A stretch of DNA of 64,000 nt from Terriglobus albidus (GCF_025685425.1 NZ_JAGTAS010000019.1:58689-122688); one strand, 5' to 3'; shown: positions 17,545 to 27,460, counted from the stretch's first letter. Program-made: numbers and translations. Notes: generated by a model from the sequence alone, not told the origin.

Positions 17545-19080
17545 GTGGCTACTTCACCAGCCGTTCAGCTCGATCCAATGCATTACGGACACCCCGTTCC
17601 GTTCCGCAAACGCTATGGCAACTATATCGGCGGAGAATGGGTAGAACCCGTCTCCGGACAGTACTTTGAAAACATCACCCCGGTCACCGGCAAGGTGTTA
17701 TGCGAGGTCCCGCGGTCTGGCGCTGCCGATGTGGAAAAGGCGCTGGACGCCGCCCACAAGGCCAAAAAAGCATGGGGCCGCACTTCGACCACGGAACGTT
17801 CCAACATCCTTATTAAGATCGCCGAACGAATTGAAGAAAATGTAGACCTGTTGGCCGCCGCCGAGACCTGGGATAATGGCAAACCCATTCGCGAGACCAC
17901 GGCGGCCGATGTTCCACTGAGCGCTGACCACTTCCGCTATTTTGCCGGCGCCATTCGCGCACAGCAGGGCGGCATCTCCGAGATCGATCACGACACCATC
18001 GCCTATCACTACCACGAGCCGCTCGGCGTCGTCGGTCAGATCATTCCGTGGAACTTCCCGCTGCTGATGGCGGCATGGAAGCTTGCTCCGGCGCTCGCTA
18101 CCGGCAACTGCGTAGTCCTGAAACCTGCCGAACAGACGCCGGTATCGATCCTGATGTTGCTGGAACTGATCGGTGATCTTCTGCCCGCCGGCGTTTTGAA
18201 CGTCGTCAATGGCTTCGGCCGTGAGGTCGGTAAAGAACTCGCTTCCAATCCGCGCATCAATAAGGTGGCCTTTACCGGTTCCACCGTGACCGGACGCATG
18301 ATCATGCAGTACGCGTCAGAGAACATCATTCCCCTGACCCTGGAGCTCGGCGGCAAGTCCCCGAACATCTTCTTCAGCGATGTCATGAGCGAAGACGATG
18401 ACTTTGTCGACAAGGCGCTCGAGGGTCTGGCTCTCTTTGCTTTCAATCAGGGCGAGGTTTGCACCTGCCCGTCACGCGCTCTGATTCATGAGTCCATTTA
18501 TGACCGCTTTATGGAACGCGCGCTGGAGCGCGTGAAAGCCATCAAGCAGGCGAATCCACTGGATGCCGACACGATGGTCGGCGCGCAGGCTTCAAAACAG
18601 CAGTTCGAGAAGATCATGTCGTATCTCGATCTCGGCCGAAAGGAAGGCGCGGAGATCCTGATCGGCGGCGATGCCGCAAAGCTGGATGGCGAACTAGCCG
18701 GCGGCTTCTATATCCAACCAACCATTTTTAAAGGCAACAATAAGATGCGCATCTTCCAGGAGGAGATCTTCGGTCCGGTACTCTCGGTGACCACCTTCAA
18801 GAATGATGATGAAGCTCTGGAGATCGCCAACGACACGCTCTACGGTCTGGGCGCGGGCGTGTGGACGCGTGATCTGAATCGCGCCTATCGCTTCGGCCGC
18901 GAGATCGAAGCAGGACGCGTGTGGACCAACTGCTATCACCTCTATCCGGCGCACGCAGCCTTCGGCGGATACAAGCAAAGCGGTATCGGGCGCGAAAACC
19001 ACCTCATGATGCTGGAGCACTACCAGCAGACCAAGAACCAGCTCGTGAGCTACAGCACGAAGAAACTCGGGTTGTTCTAG
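17545..19080 (+). CDS. NAD-dependent aldehyde dehydrogenase (AcoD/ExaC type)
   Basis: A 511-residue ALDH-superfamily enzyme oxidising aldehydes to acids. Visible motifs are '[21 protein letters not shown]' with the catalytic Asn, the NAD-binding 'KPAEQTP' and 'FTGSTVTGR', the general-base Glu in LELGGKSP (near 266), and the nucleophile in GEVCTCPSR (near 304; two Cys two residues apart). The start is a GTG at 17545 with GGAAGGA upstream. Length and the directly abutting DUF779 gene match the AcoD/ExaC-like group used for acetaldehyde and similar short aldehydes. The substrate is inferred from family only. Confidence 0.94.
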   Translation: MATSPAVQLDPMHYGHPVPFRKRYGNYIGGEWVEPVSGQYFENITPVTGKVLCEVPRSGAADVEKALDAAHKAKKAWGRTSTTERSNILIKIAERIEENVDLLAAAETWDNGKPIRETTAADVPLSADHFRYFAGAIRAQQGGISEIDHDTIAYHYHEPLGVVGQIIPWNFPLLMAAWKLAPALATGNCVVLKPAEQTPVSILMLLELIGDLLPAGVLNVVNGFGREVGKELASNPRINKVAFTGSTVTGRMIMQYASENIIPLTLELGGKSPNIFFSDVMSEDDDFVDKALEGLALFAFNQGEVCTCPSRALIHESIYDRFMERALERVKAIKQANPLDADTMVGAQASKQQFEKIMSYLDLGRKEGAEILIGGDAAKLDGELAGGFYIQPTIFKGNNKMRIFQEEIFGPVLSVTTFKNDDEALEIANDTLYGLGAGVWTRDLNRAYRFGREIEAGRVWTNCYHLYPAHAAFGGYKQSGIGRENHLMMLEHYQQTKNQLVSYSTKKLGLF

Positions 19081-19458
19081 ATGGCAGATCTGCCAGAACA
19101 GGTAACGGCTACCCCGGCGGCCTTGCGCTTGATCGACGAGCTCAAGGCCGCGCACGGGCCGCTGATGTTTTACCAGTCGGGCGGCTGCTGTGAGGGCAGC
19201 GCGCCGATGTGTTTCCCCGAAGGCGAGTTCCGCATCGGCAGCCGCGACGTAAAGGTCGGGGAGATCGGTGGATCGCCGTTCTATATCTCACCGCAGCAGT
19301 TTGAGTACTGGAAGCACACGCAGATCATCATCGATGTGGTTCCAGGCTTCGGCGCAGCCTTCTCCCTGGAAGGTCCGGGAGGCTTGCAGTTCCTCACTCG
19401 ATCACGTGTCTTTACCGATGACGAGATTAATGCCCTCCGTGAAGCTGGGCGCATCTAA
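19081..19458 (+). CDS. DUF779 family protein
   Basis: 125 residues, soluble. Its start codon directly follows the stop of the aldehyde dehydrogenase, so the two form one operon. The conserved cysteine cluster SGGCCEGSAPMCF (about 36-48), 'GEIGGSPFYIS' and 'IDVVPGFGAAFSLE' are diagnostic for DUF779, which is repeatedly found beside AcoD/ExaC-type ALDHs. The cysteines suggest metal or thiol chemistry, perhaps as an accessory factor; the biochemical role is not established here. Confidence 0.92.
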   Translation: MADLPEQVTATPAALRLIDELKAAHGPLMFYQSGGCCEGSAPMCFPEGEFRIGSRDVKVGEIGGSPFYISPQQFEYWKHTQIIIDVVPGFGAAFSLEGPGGLQFLTRSRVFTDDEINALREAGRI

Positions 19459-19469
19459 AACATATTGCG

Positions 19470-19770
19470 AGTCGCCCATGCACCGGGTGCTCCATGTCCC
19501 GAGGGGACATGGGTATTCGAGCGAAGCTCGAATCTTTGTCATTTCGCAACGACCGGGGTCCCTGGCCAGTTTGCTGGCTGGGGTAAAGCGAAGTGGAGAA
19601 ATCTGTCTCTACCAGTGACGTTCAGTATGGCAACCTTCGGGATCCCCACCGAACCTGTTCGGTTGATTCGTGAAAGACTTTTCGCCACCGAAGCGTTGAA
19701 AAAGCGGGTCCTTCACTAATCACCCCAGCGAACAAGTTCGCTGTGGACCCGAATGTTCACGAGGACAACA
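19470..19770. repeat. Repeat family E block
   Basis: Contains gcgagcgaagctcgaat-type palindromes, 'ccggggtccctggccag' and 'gaacctgttcggttgatt', 'gcgaacaagttcgctg', in the same vocabulary as the blocks at 8925, 21075, 31000 and 63540. No gene was seen. Confidence 0.65.
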
Positions 19771-19805
19771 TTTACGGCAACACCTCTGAGACACCACACT
19801 AAGAT

Positions 19806-20084
19806 AAGCGCTGAAGGCGCGTTCTATACCAGCCTGGGGCAACGCCCCAGGTTTGGCGTCCACAAGATGTCAGAGGGCTGAAGGCCCGCCCTATATTCCC
19901 GCAATGTCACAACCTCGATCGGTGTTGCGTCGGGGCCTTCACACAAATGCGGAATTACATCCAATGAACGATACGTCTAGGACTGAAAGAGCGACTATAG
20001 AGCGGGCCTTCAGCCCTTCAACGCTGGGTGGGCACGAAACCTGGGGCGTTGCCCCAGGCTGGTATAGAACGCGCCTTCAGCGCT
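19806..20084. repeat. Family A inverted cassette, copy A4
   Basis: Full left and right arms (gcgctgaaggcgcgttctat ... gcgccttcagcgc). The central ~110 bp is unlike A1/A2/A5, so the arms move or recombine independently of the core. Confidence 0.88.
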
Positions 20085-20152
20085 TACTGCCAATGGCAGG
20101 GTGCCCCACCCTCACGGAGTTAGGGTGGGAAAGGAAACCACAAAATTCAAAA

Positions 20153-20419
20153 CTAACTCCCAGGCGCCGTTAACGGAGTCGGATTCGGCATAAGGCTCGC
20201 GATGCTCGCCGGCGTAATGGGTGTCCCCGAGGCAGCGGCATACGCTGCCAGCGCTTTGGTGACCAACGTCGCCAGTATGGCCAGGATACTTTCGGCGATT
20301 GCGGCTTCGTCCATTACCTGTGGATAGCTGGTCTTGATGATCTCCAGTACAACTGCGGCGTCACGCTGGATCTCTTCGGTCGTACTGATGATTGTTGCAA
20401 CTGTCGTCTGATTGCTCAT
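20153..20419 (-). CDS. Small hypothetical protein of the prophage remnant, 88 aa
   Basis: Not recognised. It is acidic in the first half and has a hydrophobic alanine-rich helix in the middle ('ESILAILATLVTKALAAYAAAS', about 44-65) that may be membrane-active, followed by a Pro-rich tail. Its start abuts the stop of the 196-residue gene (20420), so they form one transcription unit. In a phage remnant such a pair could belong to a lysis or tail-tip module; this is inference from position only. Confidence 0.6.
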   Translation of the reverse strand: MSNQTTVATIISTTEEIQRDAAVVLEIIKTSYPQVMDEAAIAESILAILATLVTKALAAYAAASGTPITPASIASLMPNPTPLTAPGS

Positions 20420-21010
20420 CTACTGTTCTCCGAGATAAATGTGTTTGACGCCTGCCACCGCAGGTCCCAGGCTGAAGAGTGCGCTATTCAATGCCGCCAC
20501 CTGCACCGTCAGATCGGTGTTCTGATTCACGCTCAGCTTTGCTGCTTCGTACGTTTGGAAGGCCCGGACCGCTGCGGTTTGCGCGTCCTTGGCTTTGTTA
20601 ATCGCGTCGTAGGAAGTTTGCGTGTGAGGGATCGTGCCTGTCTCATAGTCGATCTGGGCCTGATCGATAAGGGCTTTGGAAGCGGACAGTGTTTGAAATG
20701 TCTTGCGCTCAAAGTCGTTACAGCCGGCCAATCCGAACGAGCCCAGAAGCAGGGAGGCGACAAGGAGCGCTGCAAGTTTCGAGCCTGCCGTTCGGCTGTC
20801 CTCGACAGGCGGAAGTGGGCTTTGCTTCAGATATCCGGCGGCACTGACGATACCGGCAACCATGGCGACAAACGCAAGGTGCTGTAGTCCCAGAAGCGTG
20901 TCGATATTGAACTTTTCAGAGTCCACGAGGACCGTGGCGAGAGAAGTGGCAGCACCGCCGATAAAGGCCGCACCGAGGCCGTGCAGCCAAAGCCGCATGT
21001 TTCTTGACAT
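20420..21010 (-). CDS. Holin-like/lipoprotein-like membrane protein, 196 aa
   Basis: Unusual composite. Residues 1-65 have two membrane helices (about 7-27 and 40-60) with short loops, like a phage holin. Residues ~77-97 form a second hydrophobic stretch that ends in a clean lipobox (GSFGLAGC), and the remaining ~100 residues are a helical, lipoprotein-like domain with repeated Ala/Gln. Read as one protein it has three hydrophobic segments. Alternatively a holin gene and a small lipoprotein gene have fused. It lies within the prophage-derived stretch and abuts the 88-residue gene. Confidence 0.6.
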   Translation of the reverse strand: MSRNMRLWLHGLGAAFIGGAATSLATVLVDSEKFNIDTLLGLQHLAFVAMVAGIVSAAGYLKQSPLPPVEDSRTAGSKLAALLVASLLLGSFGLAGCNDFERKTFQTLSASKALIDQAQIDYETGTIPHTQTSYDAINKAKDAQTAAVRAFQTYEAAKLSVNQNTDLTVQVAALNSALFSLGPAVAGVKHIYLGEQ

Positions 21011-21074
21011 AGGTTCTCCTTGATTTGCTGAGGAAGGTAAAGGGGATGGTGGCGGTTACTTACAGAAGTGACTG

Positions 21075-21245
21075 GCGAGGCTCGAATCGGTGGGAGCCGT
21101 GGGCTTTCAGCCCGCTGCTCCCATCCCATCCATCGCGTATCGGGGTCCCCGACGAGGTTGTTCGTTTGGGTGATTTGCGATGGATGGGCACCCAGAGTAT
21201 TCGGGGTTCCCAGCGAACTTGGTCGCTGGGGTGATTAGTGAAGGA
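21075..21245. repeat. Repeat families B and E block
   Basis: 'ggctcgaatcggtgggagccgtgggctttcagcccgctgctccca' is followed by two ggggt(c/t)cc.gcgaacttg-type units. It fills 21011-21363 together with sequence in which I see no gene. Confidence 0.6.
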
Positions 21246-21363
21246 CCTGCTTTTTCGACGCTTCGGATGGCAAATGCATTTCACCGTTCATTGCACGAAT
21301 GAATGACTCAGGAATCTGCATGCGCGGGAGACCAGGATGTGCCGGAATGGGCTCAGTTCGGGC

Positions 21364-22533
21364 TCAACGAACAGTGAGCTCCGAGGAACTGGCGACCTTT
21401 GAGGCGGGTATGAAAGCTGACCGAAGCCTTCGTCGCATAACCTTCTTCAGGTCATCCATCGGCTTCGAAGCCCATATCAGGAGCGCGCAGATGCCGGTGG
21501 CCACCGCGATGTTCCGTCCCGGCACATCGCGGGAAAAAGTCCCTGAGACGATGGCGAGCGCGAACAGAGGATAGTGCAACAGATAAATACTGAATGTCCC
21601 GTCTGCAATCCTCCTTACCCGAAGCATGAGCCAGTGCTCTCGGGGAATGTGTACCCAATCAGAGAGCAGCAGCCCCAAAAACATCAGCACACCGGAGACT
21701 ACTCCCACCGCAAGGAAACGCGTGTTTATGTTGCCGGTCAGTAGATGTAGTGCGCCGCCCAGTTCGATGGTTCGCGCTGCGCCCACCAAGGAGAAAGGAA
21801 ACCACAGAACCCCGGGCCTGCCTGCAACCCACAGGGCTCCCCCCACCGCCGCCCAGAGTAGCGCGGCAATACGCAAGATATTCGCGGAGAAACGACCGCG
21901 AATCCAAATATAAAAATCGTAAATCCAACAGCCAAGCCACCAAATGGATAACAGAGTCGCAACCTGCGGCCCAAGCAGTAGCAGCCAGATAACGACCGCA
22001 ACTACGCGGCGAACGCCGCGCAGATAGAAGACCAGACCATAAATAATGTAGTAGGGGATTTCATACCCTAACGACCAGAACGGGCTGTCGATGAGGAGCG
22101 TAAATCCATGGCCCCAAGCTTGGCTGAGAAACAGCAGATTGACCAGCACCCGTATCGGCACGTGATTACTGACGTCCCCCCAGATCGAGTTGTACAACTC
22201 TCGATTGATCGCCAGGCACAGGAGGTAACAGACCAATGTCAGAACAACAGCGGGAATCGTAACGGAATAAATTCTCGACGCTCGGTCGATCAGATATTCC
22301 TTAAGGCTATGTTCACGGCTCAGGGTGACAAATCGGATTACAAATCCGGAAAGAACAAAGAACACAGGCACGGCGTACTCGCCGGCTGCACCCCAAGATC
22401 GAACTCCAGTCTGCGAAATCGGCTGTGCGAAGTGATAGCAAAAGACCACTATCGCAGCAGAAAAGCGCACAATGTCCAGCAATAGAGATGCAGAATCGTT
22501 CAGCTTGTACTTGCTTGCACCGTATGGAGTCAT
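21364..22533 (-). CDS. Acyltransferase-3 family membrane protein (OafA/YrhL-like)
   Basis: 389 residues with about ten membrane helices. Family signatures are visible: the early Arg...His pair in 'IVRFSAAIVVFCYHF' (about 21-35), 'VPVFFVLSGFVI' (about 55-66), 'RASRIYSV' and 'FWSLGYEIPYY' (about 150-160). Acyltransferase-3 proteins acetylate or acylate sugars of O-antigen, exopolysaccharide or peptidoglycan from the inner membrane. Lying between phage-derived genes, it is a plausible lysogenic-conversion gene altering the cell surface; that role is inference. It appears intact. Confidence 0.88.
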   Translation of the reverse strand: MTPYGASKYKLNDSASLLLDIVRFSAAIVVFCYHFAQPISQTGVRSWGAAGEYAVPVFFVLSGFVIRFVTLSREHSLKEYLIDRASRIYSVTIPAVVLTLVCYLLCLAINRELYNSIWGDVSNHVPIRVLVNLLFLSQAWGHGFTLLIDSPFWSLGYEIPYYIIYGLVFYLRGVRRVVAVVIWLLLLGPQVATLLSIWWLGCWIYDFYIWIRGRFSANILRIAALLWAAVGGALWVAGRPGVLWFPFSLVGAARTIELGGALHLLTGNINTRFLAVGVVSGVLMFLGLLLSDWVHIPREHWLMLRVRRIADGTFSIYLLHYPLFALAIVSGTFSRDVPGRNIAVATGICALLIWASKPMDDLKKVMRRRLRSAFIPASKVASSSELTVR

Positions 22534-22756
22534 GAGAGGTTAGGGACCATGCCCTCGCGAAGAAGTAGACACTCCCTGGAAGGTGGTCCCTCGATTCTAA
22601 ACTAGCCCGAGAAAATGTCTCTCGCATTTCCGCGTCAAGTGTTACAGAAATCTGAAAATCAGATGTCCCGAGTGCGACGCGGAGGCCTTCTGTGACGAGG
22701 TACATCCAGGGGATACGGTCCCTTGGTGGCCCCGGTCAGTTCTATCCCTGTCATTT

Positions 22757-23002
22757 CTAGTAGTGATTGGCGAGTATCACTGCAGCGGTGCCGAGTGCAC
22801 CGATCATCCACCAGGCACCCTTTGCGCTCTGCAGATGGTCCCAGAGGATGCCGACCTTCCGTCCAAGTTCGTCGAGCATCGCCTGGCTGGTCGCCTGTGC
22901 AGCGTTTTCGCGCGGAATGATGACCGTCTGGTCGTATTTCTGAATTGCGGCGGCGGTGCGAGCTTCGATCATATCTCCAAGTACCTCCCGATCTATCTCC
23001 AT
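22757..23002 (-). CDS. Small phage-type protein with C-terminal membrane helix, 81 aa
   Basis: An N-terminal helical, charged region (about 1-55) precedes one membrane helix at the C-terminus ('WWMIGALGTAAVILANHY', about 64-81). This layout is like phage XhlA/holin-partner proteins, but no named family was recognised. It lies directly downstream of the tail-fibre pseudogene on the same strand, which is the usual place for such a gene in tailed phages. Confidence 0.6.
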   Translation of the reverse strand: MEIDREVLGDMIEARTAAAIQKYDQTVIIPRENAAQATSQAMLDELGRKVGILWDHLQSAKGAWWMIGALGTAAVILANHY

Positions 23003-23091
23003 TTGGTCCCTCTGATTAGCAGTAAAAAGGCCCCTGCCATGGCCAAGATAGAACTAGTTGCGGCAAGTTATTTCCAACATGCGTAATTAAG

Positions 23092-25312
23092 TTATTGCAC
23101 GAATGCATCGATGCGGTCTGTGCCGCTAGTAGCCACTGTGGCCGCGGACGTCGAAGTCGGAGTCCATTGTGGATAGATAATTACGCCGTCATTGTTTCCG
23201 TTCTGATGGATGATGCACGTGTAATTTGGTGTCCGCGAATGCGGTCCCAAAATTGATCTGGAAGAGGTTTCCACTCCCTCCTCCTGTCCCGCTGTATGCC
23301 AGCGTGATACGTCCTTTGGTTCCATTGCAACTTGTAGTGCATATCGCGGTCCCTGTTGAACCTAGGCCTGCTAGCTCGGTGAAGGTCACGGTTCCACCAT
23401 TGACAGGTGCTCCTCCAGATGCGGGAGATCCCGCATCAATGAAATTTGCCATTGCCGTCAGTTGTGACGGCATTTCCCGCGGTAAAGGTTCCCGTCGATC
23501 GACGCCAATCGGCTCCCGTTCCCGGAGCTCCAGTAATGAGATTCGCTGTATTGTTGAATACTTCAATACCTGAAGCCTTCACGCCCCACTTGCGGGTCCC
23601 ATTGAAGTCGAATAGTCCGAGATAACCTGCAAATGCTCCGTCAGAACTAACAAACAGAGCACATCCTCCTAATGCGCATGTTCCGGCGCTTCCACTTGGC
23701 CTGATTCTGAATTGAGAAACGGTTCCGGTCATCAGTGTATTTTGCGGAGCGATGTCAATATTTGGCAGTGTCGTAGTTGATGTTTGAATCGAAATGGGAT
23801 TGAGGAAATTGGCGACTGCGTTTACATAGGTGCCAGCGCATCCGAAGGCCATACCGTATGTGGTACTCACTCCCACAGAAAAGCGGCAGAAATTATTGAA
23901 GTTCCCCACCGAGCGCGTCGCGACGCCGAAACCCCCAGATTGACCCGCATTGCCTCCTTCCCCAAATTGGAGATCGTACAGACCGTCCGCCGTCCGGACT
24001 GACGCCCATCCGTTATAGTCAACGGGCGGAGCGGCTCCATTTATGCGCAAATAGCCGGAAGGATTCCACTGAAATGCGGTATAGGTAGAGCCAGTCTGAC
24101 CAGTGTCATTCATGCAGGAGGTGTAGCGGCATTGGTGTACAAACTGGTGTCATAAACGACGCTTGGACAGCTATAGCCTAATGTCACTTACTTTCCCAAC
24201 CAAGAGTGGAACAACGGACTTCTTGGAGCAAATGGAGAGAAATTAGGTTGCCAAACCCTACGGCAGGAACCAAGGCGGGTACCGCTTTCTCAGTGAAAAC
24301 TAAACTCACATTCATTTCAGCTCACCCCCTAAGAGTTCCGTAGTGCAATCGGAACGCATTGGACACCTCAACTCCTATGGAAACTGAAAAGTAAGTGACA
24401 TTATGCTATAGCCTGCGGTCCGAATTAGCGCATATCTAATGGCGCCCAGAATTGGGCAGTTCAAACATACTTGTACATAGTTGGTCGTGCTTAGGGTCGT
24501 AGGTCCTGTTGTAATGTTGACTTGCGGTGTGCATCCGATGGGCTGCAGATTGTAGCCGGAGCCTCCGCAAATCATGTATGTCGCCGACGTTGATCCAGTG
24601 ATCGGGATAATAGATGGTTGGATTCGAATAGGTGCCGAAAGTGCTAGCAATCGGACGCTCGCCGACGATGCCTCCGGTGCCATGAGTTGGCGAAAACCGG
24701 TACTGAAATAGATGCCTGCCCCTCCTGAGCGGACAAATGATAAAGGAAGGGAACTTGCAGAACCTTGCCCAACATGCACCGCCGTAAACTTTACTCGCGT
24801 AGAGATCCTGCGGTGGGAGTCCTCCTGTCTGCGAGTGATCGAGTTCTGCAGGGATCGCCCTCCCCCCGTCATGTGGGTGGTATCAGTTTGCGAGAACATC
24901 AGACGCCGGAACTCATCTTGCCCATTGATTCCCGAATAGCTGTCATCGACATAGATTGCATTCCCTCCGGTCCGGGTTGATCTGATTGACTTGAGCCATC
25001 ACTATGAAGTCGGCGGTTCGATCCCCCGAACCATTAACCGTTGTGGTGTTGCCGAGCGGATAAGCGCTGATCCAAACCACATCTGGGGTATAGGGGCGGC
25101 ACTGTGTATCCCATCCATAGCCTGCGGCGTTACATGCCGACAATGTCCCGAAGCTTGCGGATTTTACCGCATGTTGCGCAGAGGTTCGGTCATAGTCCTT
25201 TTGGAACCATGTTCCCAGAATTGCGGGCTTCGATTGTGTTATCGAGATATTTGATGTAAACCGTATCGGGCACCGGCATGGAGAGTTTGACACTATCTTT
25301 CAGATGAACGCA
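23092..25312 (-). pseudogene. Tail-fibre-like phage protein, multiply frameshifted and interrupted by a MITE
   Basis: Translation of the minus strand gives one long protein only if the frame is changed several times. The pieces, in order, are: 'KLSMPVPDTVYIKYLDN' (near 25280), then a shift; 'TWFQKDYDRTSAQ ... DFIVMAQVNQINPD' to about 24960, then a shift; 'GNAIYVDDSYSGINGQDEF ... IRTAGYS' to 24412. The MITE follows, then 'CPSVVYDTSLYTNAATPP' and a shift at about 24115. The 225-residue piece ending GNAVTTDGNG comes next, then a shift near 23450; 'NFIDAGSPASGGAP ... NFGTAFADT', then a shift near 23240; and 'PNYTCIIHQNGNNDGVIIYPQW', ending in a stop at 23092. Low-complexity Gly/Thr/Asn content and position fit a phage tail fibre. 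It is clearly non-functional. Confidence 0.8.
24178..24404. mobile_element. 227-bp MITE-like insertion with 8-bp target duplication
   Basis: The left end CTAATGTCACTTACTTTC (24178 on) and the right end, whose complement is ATAATGTCACTTACTTTTCA (ending 24404), form ~16-18-bp terminal inverted repeats. Both sides are flanked by GCTATAGC (24170-24177 and 24405-24412). Removing the element and one GCTATAGC restores an open frame across the junction (...TAGYSCPSVVYD...) in the phage gene. There is no coding capacity, so it must have been moved in trans. Confidence 0.85.
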
Positions 25313-25399
25313 ACCCTCTGTTATCAGGTTGTTCATGCGGGAAATGGTTTAGCCGCTGCGGATCTGCTCGCACAACTAGAGCCATCGGACGGCAGTCAT

Positions 25400-25972
25400 C
25401 TGATGGAGCACCCTCCCGGTTTAGCTCCGCACCTGCAGCGGCAAATGATGGAGCGCATGCTCAGCTTCCGGGAACCTCACTCTGGAATGGGCCAGTCGTG
25501 TAACGCAAGCCGGCAAAGAAGCTCTGGCGGGAACATTGACTCCGCAGCAGATTCAATCAATGGAAGATCTCGCCCGCACCTGGTCTCTGGTCAACACACC
25601 AGGAAAGAACGAAAACGTACTCTTGAAAAATAGCGATCCCGTCGCCTCCGGATTGGATGGCAAAACAATCGTGGATGGTCTCGGCTCAGGAGATCACATG
25701 AAGGTAGCCCGCGGAGCTCTGATGGCAGGTATGCCTATCGCCAGAAAAGCGATTGCAAAAACGGTCACAAATCCAAATTTGTCGGAAGAGTGATGCAGGC
25801 GCTTCTGAAAGGCGAAGCGGCGTGGATTGAAAATGGCGCTAAAGCACTAGCGGACGCGATGTCTTCGACACCTGAGGGCCAGCGCGTCCTCATCAATGCC
25901 GGTGATCTCATACCGGGCACACGGGCTATGCAATCGCTGGTAACACGGATCGGCAGCAAGTCCGGGCGGTAA
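25400..25972 (+). pseudogene. Frameshifted phage-derived gene fragment
   Basis: Plus-strand pieces in different frames read as one protein: '...FSSAPAAANDGAHAQLPGTS', a shift near 25470, 'LEWASRVTQAGKEALAGTLTPQQIQSMEDLARTW...' to about 25780, a shift, then 'KFVGRVMQALLKGEAAWIENG ... GSKSGR' with a stop at 25970-25972. The frame changes are at 'NPNL/KFVGR' (about 25775) and near 25470. It resembles the helical C-terminal part of a large phage structural or injected protein, but the family is not identified. It is convergent with the 265-residue gene on the other strand. Confidence 0.6.
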
Positions 25973-26004
25973 CTTCTGCTCGCGCTGCCAAATGGCTGGA
26001 GCGC

Positions 26005-26802
26005 TTATACGGTTTCGTTCTCTGCCGCGATAGGCCAATTGCCGTAACTCATCTTGTCATAGCCAAGAGGTTCAATCACGACAGAAACGTATGGATTGCT
26101 GATTTCCTTGCCCGAGATCTTCATTCCGGCGTCTTTTGCCAGCTTACGGAAACGCTCTCTCTTCGTAAGCACTTTGCGATAGTACTTCTCCGTCGCGCAG
26201 ATGGGAACCATGGCAAAGGTGAGTTCCACATGGTGCTCTGTCTCCTGGATGTGCATTACATCCTTGCTCACCGCCGGATTGTCTTTGCATACATTCCATT
26301 GGGACGGTTGTATTTGCAGACCAATGTGATAGTAGTCATCGTGAGGTCTGATGAAGAACCATGGATACGGCCTGGCTTCGTAATCCAGACCTTGCAGCGG
26401 GAAGATATCGATGGGAACCTCGAGCGAAAGATCGTTCGTGTAGATACCTTTCTGCGGCCAATGCACAACCTGTTCCCCGGAGGGATGGAAGGCCATGAAG
26501 TATCCACTGACACCGTCGCGCATCACCGTCTTACAGGAAAACGGCGCCTTGCTTTGCTCCAGCCTTCTTTCGATCTCATCTTCCTGCTCAGGAGGAATCA
26601 TTCCGACTGCAACCAGCATCGGCCAGAGGTGTGCTCTCACCTGCACCCGGTAAGGCCGAAAATTACTTGTGGATCGAATCGCAGGCGGAAGCACCGCCCA
26701 GGCAGAGATAAGAATGGAGACCCACCATGCGGAATGCCCAACATAATGAATAAACAGAAGGGTAGCCACTGCCTTCAGCAGCAAGGAAATCACATCTCGC
26801 AT
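26005..26802 (-). CDS. Hypothetical membrane-anchored protein, 265 aa
   Basis: Not recognised. Two N-terminal hydrophobic segments (about 5-20 and 24-43, 'AWWVSILISAWAVLPPAI') are followed by a ~220-residue soluble domain with many aromatic residues ('GLDYEARPYPWFFIRPHDDYYHIG'). It is an intact frame inside an otherwise decayed phage region, and may be a moron (accessory gene) or a chromosomal gene trapped there. No Cys- or His-based active site stands out. Confidence 0.65.
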   Translation of the reverse strand: MRDVISLLLKAVATLLFIHYVGHSAWWVSILISAWAVLPPAIRSTSNFRPYRVQVRAHLWPMLVAVGMIPPEQEDEIERRLEQSKAPFSCKTVMRDGVSGYFMAFHPSGEQVVHWPQKGIYTNDLSLEVPIDIFPLQGLDYEARPYPWFFIRPHDDYYHIGLQIQPSQWNVCKDNPAVSKDVMHIQETEHHVELTFAMVPICATEKYYRKVLTKRERFRKLAKDAGMKISGKEISNPYVSVVIEPLGYDKMSYGNWPIAAENETV

Positions 26803-26894
26803 ATGCGCCGCAGTTTATCATCCAACGACTGAGCCACTCTCTTCACGCGTTCGATGCTCTGTAGCCCTCCGAATAATCCCCGAAAGGACAATTC

Positions 26895-27345
26895 ATGTTT
26901 CGAAGCACAGCCTTGAGGCTGGCGCTCCTGCTTTTCGCGGGATGGCCGGCCTGCGCGCAGACCATCTATCCGCCCATCAACATGCCTGTCTTTCGCGCGC
27001 TCGATGCCAACGGCAAACCACTCTCCGGCGGCAAGCTCTACACCTACATCGCCGGATCAAGCACACCGCAGAACACCTATGCCGATTCCGGTGGTACAAG
27101 CCCTAACACCAATCCTGTGATCCTTAACTCCACCGGTGCGGCAAAGATCTTCCTCGCTTCGCAGAACTATAAGTTTGTTCTTCAGGATTCGAACGGTGTA
27201 CAGCAGTGGACGGTGGACAACATCACCGGAGCTCCGCCGCAGTCCGATGTCACCAGCGTCTTCGGCCGCAAAGGAAATGTAGTTGCCGTCGCTGGAGACT
27301 ACACCTGCTCCCAGATCACTGGTGCAATCTGTTCCATCCCTACGT
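26895..27345 (+). pseudogene. Truncated exported tail-fibre-like protein (N-terminal ~150 aa)
   Basis: An ATG at 26895 with AAAGGAC upstream opens a signal peptide (ending PACAQ, about residue 22), then 'INMPVFRALDANGKPLSGGKLYTY', 'NPVILNSTGAAKIFLASQNYKFVLQD' and 'VFGRKGNVVAVAGDYTCSQITGAICSIPTS'. These repeats are typical of a fibre-like protein family seen in acidobacterial genomes (recollection, not a search). Near 27345 similarity stops abruptly and the frame runs into the complement of a terminase gene, so the C-terminal part was lost by deletion or rearrangement. Confidence 0.7.
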
Positions 27346-27460
27346 CTATTACCAGACGATCCGCGAGTGAGCAGATGTGGACGAGGCTCTGGCCTTCCAT
27401 CAGGAGAGCGCAGATGGTCTCGGCCAGCTCGTCACTGTACTTGGACGGGGGCTTTGCCAT
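27345..27460 (-). pseudogene. Terminase small subunit, truncated (N-terminal ~37 aa)
   Basis: The minus-strand ATG at 27460 starts MAKPPSKYSDELAETICALL, followed by 'MEGQSLVHICS'. This is the classic N-terminal DNA-binding region of phage terminase small subunits ('KYSxELAxxICxxxxxGxSLxxIC'). After about residue 35 the sequence is the complement of the tail-fibre gene, so the rest is missing. It marks the breakpoint of the prophage deletion: packaging genes were joined to a fibre gene. Confidence 0.7.

Noticed and set aside
25000..25045. tRNA-like segment (ggcggttcgatccccc)
   Set aside because: It resembles a T-loop, but no acceptor or anticodon arms fit and it is protein-like coding sequence of the fibre pseudogene.
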